In this document: positions 34,087 to 40,129 of the stretch, one piece after another
Numbering within the stretch: the stretch's first letter is position 1
Layout: each line of letters opens with the position of its first letter
Assembly (NCBI GenBank): GCA_029012285.1
Contig: JAQXLU010000008.1
Coordinates: forward strand, 1 to 43,981
From: Clostridiales bacterium
GTDB lineage: Bacteria; Bacillota; Clostridia; Christensenellales; Aristaeellaceae
Reading direction: 5' to 3'
DNA length: 43,981 bases
Translations under genes and position numbers: made by a program
The notes under the pieces: model-generated
The model's input: only the letters and a program-made list of their open reading frames with translations
The model's database searches: none
What the model was told of the DNA's origin: nothing

Positions 34087-34458
34087 TTACTCCTTCGGAT
34101 GGGGCTTGAAGAGCAGCGCCGCCAGCGTGCCAAAGAACACCGCCGCCGCGATGCCTGCCGCTGTGTTGGTCAGTCCGCCGGTGAATGCGCCGAGGACGCC
34201 GATCTCCTGCACGGATTTCTTCACGCCCGTGGTCAGGGCATGCCCGAAGCCGGTCAGGGGGATGGTCGCGCCCGCCCCGGCGAAGTCTACCAGCGGGCCG
34301 TAAAGCCCCACCGCGCTCAGCAGCACGCCCAGCACGATGTACCCCACCAGGATGCGGGCGGGGGTCAGCTTGGTTTTGAGCTCCAGGAATTCGCCGATCA
34401 TGCAGATCGCGCCGCCCACCACGAAGGCCTTGGTCAGGTTGACAAGGAGTGAGATCAT
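34087..34458 (-). CDS. spoVAE: Stage V sporulation protein AE (SpoVAEb type)
   Basis: A 123-residue inner-membrane protein with about four hydrophobic helices, beginning MISLLVNLTKAFVVGGAICMIGEFLE and with SAVGLYGPLVDFAGAGATIPLTGFGHALTTGV in the middle; this is SpoVAEb. It belongs to the SpoVA channel that carries dipicolinic acid into the forespore and out during germination. The start overlaps the spoVAD stop by four bases (ATGA), with SD GGAGG. It is the last gene of the operon: no spoVAEa or spoVAF follows. Confidence 0.94.
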   Translation of the reverse strand: MISLLVNLTKAFVVGGAICMIGEFLELKTKLTPARILVGYIVLGVLLSAVGLYGPLVDFAGAGATIPLTGFGHALTTGVKKSVQEIGVLGAFTGGLTNTAAGIAAAVFFGTLAALLFKPHPKE

Positions 34459-35480
34459 GATTCCGCCTCCAATACAATGGCATGGGCGATGCCCGGGATG
34501 GTGTCGCCCTGCTGGGTGGATGTGGGGGACAGGAGCGCGCCGGTGGCCATGAACAGCACCCGATGCAGCTCCCCGCGCGCAAAGCGGTGCAGGATGTAGC
34601 CGCACAGGGTCACCGCGCTGCAGCCGCAGCCGCTGCCGCCGGCGTGGGTGTCCTGGTCGGGAGAAAAGACCTCCAGGCCGCAGTCCATGTAGCGGGCGGG
34701 ATCAAGGGGCTGGCCGCGCTCCTGCATGAGGGTCAGCAGCAGGTCGTGCCCGACCTGGCCCAAATCGCCGGTGATGATCAGGTCGTAGTCGGCGGCGGTG
34801 CGGTTCATGTCGCTCAGGTGGCGGCAGAGGGTGTCCGCAGCGGCGGGGGCCATGGCTGCGCCCATGTTGTTGGCGTCCTTGATGGCCATGTCCACGATGC
34901 GCCCGAGGGTCAGGTGGGTGCTGCAGCAGATGGCGGGCAGCTTTTCCTCCGAGGACACCACGACGGAGCCCGCGCCGGTGACCGTCCACTGGGCCGTCGG
35001 CGGCCGCTGGCAGCCGTATTCCAGCGGGAAACGATACTGGCGCTCCGCCGTGCAGAAGTGGCTGGACGCGGTGCAGACCGCACTTTGCAGATACCCGCCG
35101 TCCACCAGCATGCTGGCCATGCACAGGCTCTCCGCCATGGTGGAGCACGCCCCGTACACGCCGATGAAGGGTGTGTGTAGCTCGCGTACAGCCAGCGAGG
35201 CGGCCATGATCTGGTTGAGCAAATCGCCGCCCAGGGCTGCGTCGATCTGGGCATGGGTCAGCCCGGCCTTCTTGATGGCTAAATCGGCGGCGGTGTACTG
35301 GAAGCGGCTCTCCGCCTTCTCCCAGGTTTCCTCCCCGAACAGGTCGTCCTCGATGATTTCGTCAAACTCGCTGCGCAGCGGGCCTTCGCCCTCCTTCTTG
35401 CCCGCGATGGCTGCGCTGGATACCAGCTTCGGGCGGCTTGGCAGCACGATGGTGGATTGTCCGATACGGTTAAGTGCCAT
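34455..35480 (-). CDS. spoVAD: Stage V sporulation protein AD
   Basis: A 341-residue soluble protein with a thiolase-like fold that binds dipicolinic acid in the SpoVA complex. Typical stretches are STIVLPSRPKLVSSAAIAG at the N-terminus, FIGVYGACSTMAESL, and DTHAGGSGCGCSAVTLCGY near the C-terminus. The start is ATG 35480, from AAAGGAGGGCG upstream. It follows spoVAC by 13 bases and overlaps spoVAE by four. Its presence is one of the best single indicators that this organism makes endospores. Confidence 0.96.
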   Translation of the reverse strand: MALNRIGQSTIVLPSRPKLVSSAAIAGKKEGEGPLRSEFDEIIEDDLFGEETWEKAESRFQYTAADLAIKKAGLTHAQIDAALGGDLLNQIMAASLAVRELHTPFIGVYGACSTMAESLCMASMLVDGGYLQSAVCTASSHFCTAERQYRFPLEYGCQRPPTAQWTVTGAGSVVVSSEEKLPAICCSTHLTLGRIVDMAIKDANNMGAAMAPAAADTLCRHLSDMNRTAADYDLIITGDLGQVGHDLLLTLMQERGQPLDPARYMDCGLEVFSPDQDTHAGGSGCGCSAVTLCGYILHRFARGELHRVLFMATGALLSPTSTQQGDTIPGIAHAIVLEAES

Positions 35481-35493
35481 GATGCGCCCTCCT

Positions 35494-35970
35494 TTACCAC
35501 GGAAAGATGGCATACACGATGCCCACAATGACGGAAATGCTGATGCCCCACACCAGCACCGGCCCGGCGATGGTGAACAGCTTCGCGCCCAGGCCCAGCA
35601 CCAGGCCCTCCCGGCGGAATTCCATGGCCGGGGACACCATGGCGTTGGCAAAGCCGCTGATGGGCACGAAGGCTCCCGCGCCGCCGTATTGCCCGATGCG
35701 GTCGAATACGCCCACGCCCGTCAGCACGGCGGTGATGAACACGATCATCATGCTGCCAAAGGTGACGGAGGTGGTGACGGTCATATCCAGGTAGCGCTGT
35801 CCCAGCTCGATGAAGCACTGCCCGATGGCGCAAATCAAGCCGCCGCATAGGAATGAGCGGAACAGCCCCTGCCCCAGCGCGGATTTCGGGGATAGACGAT
35901 CCACCAGCTGCGCGTAGCGGTCAAGCTGGCGCTGTCGGGCCTGTCCGGCCTTGGCTTTCTTGTCAAACAT
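35494..35970 (-). CDS. spoVAC: Stage V sporulation protein AC
   Basis: A 158-residue membrane protein with about four helices, beginning MFDKKAKAGQARQRQLDRYAQLVDRLSPKSALGQGLFRSF; the FGSMMIVFITAVLTGVGVFDRIGQYGGAGAFVPISGFANAM stretch is diagnostic. SpoVAC behaves as a mechanosensitive channel component for dipicolinate release in characterised species. Start from GGGAGG, nine bases upstream. Its first bases overlap the end of a 43-codon ORF by eight bases. Note the shared repeat-like PxSGFANAM/PLTGFGHAL motif with SpoVAE, reflecting their homology. Confidence 0.95.
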   Translation of the reverse strand: MFDKKAKAGQARQRQLDRYAQLVDRLSPKSALGQGLFRSFLCGGLICAIGQCFIELGQRYLDMTVTTSVTFGSMMIVFITAVLTGVGVFDRIGQYGGAGAFVPISGFANAMVSPAMEFRREGLVLGLGAKLFTIAGPVLVWGISISVIVGIVYAIFPW

Positions 35971-36094
35971 GGCTTCTGCCCTCCCTTCGCGGACGCTGGA
36001 TGGTGCGATCCCGGGGGACGTACAGCCGCGTCTCCCGGTCAGCAGGCCGGGGCTGGCGGATGAGGGTGAACCTCGTGGTGGCATATCGTTGCAT
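35963..36094 (-). CDS. Arg-rich 43-residue small ORF inside the spoVA operon
   Basis: Reading on the minus strand from ATG 36094: MQRYATTRFTLIRQPRPADR and onward to GRSHV, 43 residues with 12 Arg. It has GGAGG eight bases upstream, begins 16 bases after the spoVAB stop and ends with an eight-base overlap of spoVAC, the same coupling style as other junctions in this operon. It is too short for the ORF track. There is no hydrophobic segment, so it is not another SpoVA membrane subunit. The peptide is strongly basic and might bind nucleic acid or an anionic surface in the forespore. Homology unknown; it could also be a spacer whose translation only couples spoVAB to spoVAC. Confidence 0.5.
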   Translation of the reverse strand: MQRYATTRFTLIRQPRPADRETRLYVPRDRTIQRPRREGRSHV

Positions 36095-36110
36095 GATGGA
36101 TTCCTCCGAT

Positions 36111-36527
36111 TCAGTCAAATGTGGTGAATACCAGCGCGGCCAGGATGGCCCCCAGCCCCTTGCCCAGCATCATCACGAAGCGAATGCCGGTGGAGGCGTC
36201 CCCCAAATGGAAGCGCTGCATGAGCACGGGGGCGACCTCCAGGATCTCCTCCAGCGCGGCGGAGAGCATCCCGACGAACATCCCGCCAAGGAGCATCCCG
36301 GCCATGCCGAATACGCTGGGCAGGGATAATGTAAAGTGCAGCATGTCGTGGAGCGTGATGACGAGCATCCCCAGGCACATGGCAAAGGTCAGCAGCCGGG
36401 GCGAACCGGCCTGCATCCTGTCCTGAACCCTGGCGGGGATGAGCAGCACCACCCACACGCAGCTGGCAACTACGGCGGTGGCGGCGCCGGCCATCACCCC
36501 CAGGAGAACGGTCAGCACATTAGTCAA
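36111..36527 (-). CDS. spoVAB: Stage V sporulation protein AB
   Basis: A 138-residue membrane protein with about four helices, close in length to the Bacillus protein. It opens MTNVLTVLLGVMAGAATAVVASCV and contains FGMAGMLLGGMFVGMLSAALEEILEVAPVLMQRF. It is assigned as SpoVAB by size, topology and position between spoVAA and spoVAC. The start appears to be TTG 36527, eight bases after GGAGGG and overlapping spoVAA by eight bases; GTG 36518 is a possible alternative. There is no in-frame ATG nearby. It would assist dipicolinate transport in the forespore membrane, but its exact role is not known. Confidence 0.88.
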   Translation of the reverse strand: MTNVLTVLLGVMAGAATAVVASCVWVVLLIPARVQDRMQAGSPRLLTFAMCLGMLVITLHDMLHFTLSLPSVFGMAGMLLGGMFVGMLSAALEEILEVAPVLMQRFHLGDASTGIRFVMMLGKGLGAILAALVFTTFD

Positions 36528-37077
36528 AGCTGTGGCCCTCCGTTTTCTCCATGTCCTCCTGGTACTCGGTCAGCTTGATCTCCAGCGGGGTGGTAGCTTT
36601 CCGGGAGGGCAGCGCATAGAACACCGCCACGCCCAGCGCCACGCCGATGGCGTAGGGAATGGTGATCAGCCGTGGGTCGGAGGGCTCCTCGCCGGTGAGG
36701 ACCTCGTATACGGCTGCTTGCGCCTGAGGCATGTTGACATCCGCGTGAAACCACGCGAGCCCCAGCGCGCCGCCCAGGAACAGCAGCAGAAAGACGAAGG
36801 CTGTTCGCAAAAAGCGTGTGGAATCGCGCTTCAGGGATTTGGCTCGGTGGACATAGCAAATGTCCGCGCCCACCAGGGTGATTTCCTCCTGGGGGTAGGC
36901 TGTGTGCAGCGCCCGGGTCACATGGAGGGCGGTCAGCTTCCAAATGCCGGGCTCATCCGGGCAGGGTAGGGAGAGCTGGGTGGCATCCTCCGGGCCGATG
37001 AGGGTTGCGGCTGTCCCCAGGTGTAAAGTCTGCCCCGCTTCGATGGTCACGCGGGGGCGCAACTGAACGTAGATCAT
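36520..37077 (-). CDS. spoVAA: Stage V sporulation protein AA
   Basis: A 185-residue protein with a soluble N-terminal domain (about 1-90, starting MIYVQLRPRVTIEAGQTLHLG) and two helices near 92-110 and 145-160, matching SpoVAA. It is slightly shorter than the Bacillus protein. The assignment rests on this domain pattern plus its place at the head of the spoVA part of the operon. AAGGAG is only five bases before the ATG. The start is nine bases after the ypeB stop, so germination and dipicolinate-transport genes are directly joined. Confidence 0.9.
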   Translation of the reverse strand: MIYVQLRPRVTIEAGQTLHLGTAATLIGPEDATQLSLPCPDEPGIWKLTALHVTRALHTAYPQEEITLVGADICYVHRAKSLKRDSTRFLRTAFVFLLLFLGGALGLAWFHADVNMPQAQAAVYEVLTGEEPSDPRLITIPYAIGVALGVAVFYALPSRKATTPLEIKLTEYQEDMEKTEGHSFD

Positions 37078-37086
37078 ATGCGCTCC

Positions 37087-38322
37087 TTATGCCGGGACGG
37101 CACCGAATTCCAGCTGCATCACCTTTTCCAGCAGCAGCTCCTGTCCGGTCATCGCGTCGATGTAGCTGATATAGGTTTCACCCTCCTGGGTCAGGGTGAA
37201 TTGCCAGCACAGCCGCTCCTGACCGTCGCTGGGCAGCAGGCACAGCCGGGCAGCATCCACCTGCGTCCCCGGAGAGAGGGAGGCTTGGGCCTCCGACCTG
37301 GTCAGCAGGGGCGTTTGCAGCTTGCGGGGGATGTGGTTGCGCCAGTAGCTGCGGGCCTCGATGCCCACCACCTCCGCCGTGTCCATGCGCACCTGCACCA
37401 GCACGCGGTCAGGCCAGATGAGCACGCCGTTTTGCACATACACGCAGGTCAGGACGCACAGCCCGTCGTACACCTGGTAATAAGGCGCTTCCATCTGCGC
37501 GAAGCCACGGCTTTGCAGGAAGTTAAGGGCCGCTGCGCTGCACTGCTCGGGGGTTTTGGTCATGGGGAAGGAGGCTGTTTCCGGGGCCATCAGCAGCACC
37601 TTGCCGCCGCGCCTTGTGACCTCCAGGTTCAGCTGCACGTCCGCTGTCTGCACCGTCACCCCGAAGGCGGGGAGCGCCCCGGCAGTGTTCGGGGCCTGGC
37701 TGACCGCTGTGACCCGCTCATTGCCCACGAATTCCTTGGCCAGCTGCATGGCCTCGCCGCTGCCGATCTCCCGGGAGGGCAGCGCCTTGTAGCCGCGGAG
37801 CTCCTGGGCGGAGGGTGGCGCGGTCACCTCCGACATGGGGAGGGCTTCCGGATCGCCGCCGGTGAACACGTCCTGACGGGCCAGGGTCATTTCAGCCTGG
37901 AGCAGCTGTAAGCCGCCGAGCATATCGGACAGATCCGCATGGGCCTCGCTGGGCAGATCGCCCTCGGCCAGGTCGGACAGATAGGTCTGGGCCAAATGGG
38001 AGAGCCGGGACAAATAGGCCAGCACGGCCGCTTGCTGTCCCTGGTGATCGGGCAGCGCCGCCAGGCTGGTCTGCGCCCTGTCCGCAGAGAGGACAAGCTG
38101 GGAGAGCAGCTGGGTCTTTTGGCGGGTGGAGGTCGTGACCAGCAGCTTCTCCAGGGAAAGAGTGAGTGTCTCCAACTCGGAGGCTGCCTCGGCGACGGCG
38201 GAGCGGATGCCCTCGTTCAGGGCCAGCTCCGCAGTGGCGGTTCGGCGCTGGGAGGCGTTGAGCGCGATGAGCAGCGTGAGCGAAAGCACGCCCAGCAGCA
38301 GGTAGGGGAGCGTTCTTTTCAT
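37087..38322 (-). CDS. ypeB: Germination protein YpeB
   Basis: A 411-residue forespore membrane protein with one N-terminal helix (RTLPYLLLGVLSLTLLIALNA), an extended helical domain (about 25-160) and C-terminal PepSY-like repeats (GEAMQLAKEFVG; PEQCSAAALNFLQSRGF; RSEAQASLSPG). YpeB stabilises the cortex-lytic enzyme SleB and localises it in dormant spores. I start at ATG 38322, eight bases after GAGG; the track's GTG at 38331 lies on the SD. It follows sleB by 10 bases, the usual partner order, and continues into spoVAA. Confidence 0.93.
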   Translation of the reverse strand: MKRTLPYLLLGVLSLTLLIALNASQRRTATAELALNEGIRSAVAEAASELETLTLSLEKLLVTTSTRQKTQLLSQLVLSADRAQTSLAALPDHQGQQAAVLAYLSRLSHLAQTYLSDLAEGDLPSEAHADLSDMLGGLQLLQAEMTLARQDVFTGGDPEALPMSEVTAPPSAQELRGYKALPSREIGSGEAMQLAKEFVGNERVTAVSQAPNTAGALPAFGVTVQTADVQLNLEVTRRGGKVLLMAPETASFPMTKTPEQCSAAALNFLQSRGFAQMEAPYYQVYDGLCVLTCVYVQNGVLIWPDRVLVQVRMDTAEVVGIEARSYWRNHIPRKLQTPLLTRSEAQASLSPGTQVDAARLCLLPSDGQERLCWQFTLTQEGETYISYIDAMTGQELLLEKVMQLEFGAVPA

Positions 38323-38332
38323 CCACATCACC

Positions 38333-39001
38333 TCAGATGGCGAAGGCGTGCCGCCCGATGGACAGCTGCACCGTCCGCGACCAGATCCACTCGTTGGTGG
38401 CGGTAGCGGGATTGTAATAGTAGGTACAGCCGCCAGTGGGATCCCAGCCGTTCATGGCGTCCCGGGCAGCGCGGACACAGGAAGCAGTGGGCTCCATGTC
38501 GAACTGCCCGTCCCAGACTGCGTCGAACGCGCCGGGCTGGAAGATCACGCCGGAGATGGTATCGGGGAATTCGTCGCTGCTGACCCGGTTGAGCACCACC
38601 GCTGCCACCGCCACCTGGCCGATGTATGGTTCGCCCCGGGCCTCGCCGTTGACTAAGCGGGAGAGCAAAGAGAGCTCGGACTCCCGGTACAAGCTGGCGG
38701 AGATGGTGCCGGTGATGCTCACGCCCAGGGCTGCGGCGGTTTTCGGGCCGACCTTGCCATCGGCGGTCAGACCGTTTTGCCGCTGGAAGCGCACCACAGC
38801 GTTGTAGGTGTCCCGCCCGAAGATGCCATCCACCGCCCCTGTGTAGTAGCCCCAGGTTTTCAGCCGCTGCTGGATGAGCGCTACCCTTTCCCCGCGGCTG
38901 CCCAGAGTGAGGGTGGCGGCGCTGGCGCTGCTGTATGTGACGCACAGCAACGCGGCCAGGGCGAGCAGCGCAATCAGGCGCTTGTCAGAGGGTTTGCGCA
39001 T
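38333..39001 (-). CDS. sleB: Spore cortex-lytic enzyme SleB
   Basis: A 222-residue exported enzyme that degrades spore cortex peptidoglycan during germination (lytic transglycosylase on muramic-lactam-containing cortex). Residues 1-29 are a signal peptide. A PG_binding_1 domain (about 32-93) contains GSRGERVALIQQRLKTWGYYTG and FQRQNGLTADGKVGPKTAAAL. The Hydrolase_2 catalytic domain (about 105-222) has RLVNGEARGEPYIGQVAVAAVVLNRV with the presumed catalytic Glu 120, and GCTYYYNPATATNEW near the end. SD AAGGAGG. It is the second gene of the operon and its start overlaps the upstream small gene by 17 bases. Confidence 0.96.
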   Translation of the reverse strand: MRKPSDKRLIALLALAALLCVTYSSASAATLTLGSRGERVALIQQRLKTWGYYTGAVDGIFGRDTYNAVVRFQRQNGLTADGKVGPKTAAALGVSITGTISASLYRESELSLLSRLVNGEARGEPYIGQVAVAAVVLNRVSSDEFPDTISGVIFQPGAFDAVWDGQFDMEPTASCVRAARDAMNGWDPTGGCTYYYNPATATNEWIWSRTVQLSIGRHAFAI

Positions 39002-39278
39002 CGCCGGTGGCCTCCTTCACGATGGGCTGCTGAAGCAGCGCTGCCCAGAAGGCACGCCAGCCCCAGCGCCACATGACGGGACGCGCATCCGTCCCGCCTT
39101 CCGATGGCACGCGAGCATACCATGCGGACAGCTCGGGATCCAGCATGCCCCACATGAGCCGTTCCATCCGGGGTTCCTCCTGCACGCAGGGATGAAGTGT
39201 ATCCTGCCTGACAGGCACGGGCAGTCCGGACAGCAGCATCTGCAGGGTAAGCATCAGGGACAATAGCATGGCAAGCAT
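38985..39278 (-). CDS. Small exported or membrane protein preceding sleB, function unknown
   Basis: A 97-residue protein. A hydrophobic N-terminus (MLAMLLSLMLTLQMLLSGLP) suggests export or membrane attachment; the rest is Trp-rich (MWGMLD, MWRWGWRAFWAALLQQP) and has no recognised domain. AAGGAGG lies eight bases upstream of the ATG, and its end overlaps sleB by 17 bases. It is first in the sleB/ypeB/spoVA operon, directly behind a sigma-G-like promoter, so forespore expression is expected. The tryptophan cluster might mark an amphipathic membrane-binding segment. I do not recognise a homologue. Confidence 0.68.
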   Translation of the reverse strand: MLAMLLSLMLTLQMLLSGLPVPVRQDTLHPCVQEEPRMERLMWGMLDPELSAWYARVPSEGGTDARPVMWRWGWRAFWAALLQQPIVKEATGDAQTL

Positions 39279-39315
39279 GGGCGTTCCTCCTTGTTTGGGT
39301 GAGATTATCTAAAAA

Positions 39316-39345
39316 GAGCATGCCCGAATGCTGATAGGTTTATAC
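39316..39345 (-). promoter_or_regulatory. Sigma-G-like forespore promoter of the germination operon
   Basis: Minus strand GTATA (39345-39341), 18 bp, CATGCTC (39322-39316), matching the Bacillus sigma-G pattern GNATR-N17/18-CATNNTA except for the last base. It is 38 bases before the first gene. A TTGACA nearby (39356-39351) has no suitable sigma-A -10 at 17 bp. In B. subtilis both sleB and spoVA are sigma-G dependent. Confidence 0.65.
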
Positions 39346-39382
39346 AGTTCTGTCAATAATCAGGAGGAATGGGGCGTTCGCC

Positions 39383-39411
39383 TTTACGCAAAGCGAAAAT
39401 TGTGGTAAGAT
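39383..39411 (+). promoter_or_regulatory. Promoter of the membrane-protein gene at 39490
   Basis: TTTACG (39383-39388), 17 bp, TAAGAT (39406-39411), with TGG before the -10. Divergent from the germination operon. Confidence 0.65.
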
Positions 39412-39489
39412 TGTGGTTACAGAGCGGTTCGGGCGATGATTTTTCTGCATCCAGGTGGGGATTGACGCCTGAATCAAGGAGGTTTTGTG

Positions 39490-39978
39490 ATGGAACGTTG
39501 GGGAAACCGCTATGCGCATGGCCGCAACGACGGCCGTGGAATGGAGCATTCCCGGGCTGACCGGGTCAAGAGCATCGCGATTATTCTGCTTTTGGTTGCC
39601 ATCCTGGGCGTGGGTATTGCAGGCGGCCAGGCGATTGCCTTCCGGGGCAAGACGGAGCAGCTGCTGATTTCCCGCGCGATCACCGAATGTGGCGCGGCAG
39701 TCAATCAGGGGTCAACCCTGTCCCGTTCCGGCGGGTCGGACACGGCGGGCGCGCTGGGGAAGATTCGCGCCAGCATCAATGCGGTGGATGTGATCAGCGG
39801 CATCCGCCAGACGCTTTATGGGCAGCCCCTTGCCCCCAAGGCGGATTTCAATGATCTGTATGAGATCATCGACAGCTATTCCGCCAAGCTCAAGAATGGC
39901 ACATCCACCATTGACGAGCTGACCCGCCTGAACGAAGGGCTGGCGGCGCTGCAGGATGTGCTGCAAAAGGCCAAGTGA
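39490..39978 (+). CDS. Single-pass membrane protein, function unknown
   Basis: A 162-residue protein. A charged cytoplasmic N-terminus (MERWGNRYAHGRNDGRGMEH) precedes one transmembrane helix (about 28-48, IAIILLLVAILGVGIAGGQA) and a helical extracytoplasmic domain of about 110 residues. The latter includes AITECGAAVNQGSTLSRSGGSDTAGALGKIRASINAVD and ends in a predicted coiled coil. Start is ATG 39490, seven bases after AAGGAGG; the GTG three bases upstream is less likely. It has its own promoter. The propeller/binding-protein gene follows 151 bases downstream beyond a probable terminator. I recognise no family. Confidence 0.75.
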   Translation: MERWGNRYAHGRNDGRGMEHSRADRVKSIAIILLLVAILGVGIAGGQAIAFRGKTEQLLISRAITECGAAVNQGSTLSRSGGSDTAGALGKIRASINAVDVISGIRQTLYGQPLAPKADFNDLYEIIDSYSAKLKNGTSTIDELTRLNEGLAALQDVLQKAK

Positions 39979-40067
39979 GCGATGTAACATATGTAAACTT
40001 TCCCAGGGATGGAAGATTCATCCGCCCCCATGCGTTGAGTAAGTGACGGCGCAATCGGCGGAGCAGG

Positions 40068-40102
40068 GCGTTCCTCCGGCATGTGCTGCGGGGACGCTTT
40101 TT
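40068..40102 (+). terminator. Probable terminator after the membrane-protein gene
   Basis: GCGTTCCT pairs with GGGGACGC (8 pairs, two G-U), followed by TTTTT. It lies only about 30 bases before the next start codon, with no promoter clearly seen between, so it may act as an attenuator rather than a full stop. Confidence 0.65.
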
Positions 40103-40129
40103 ACTGCCCCAAAGAAAGGAGCGATCTGA

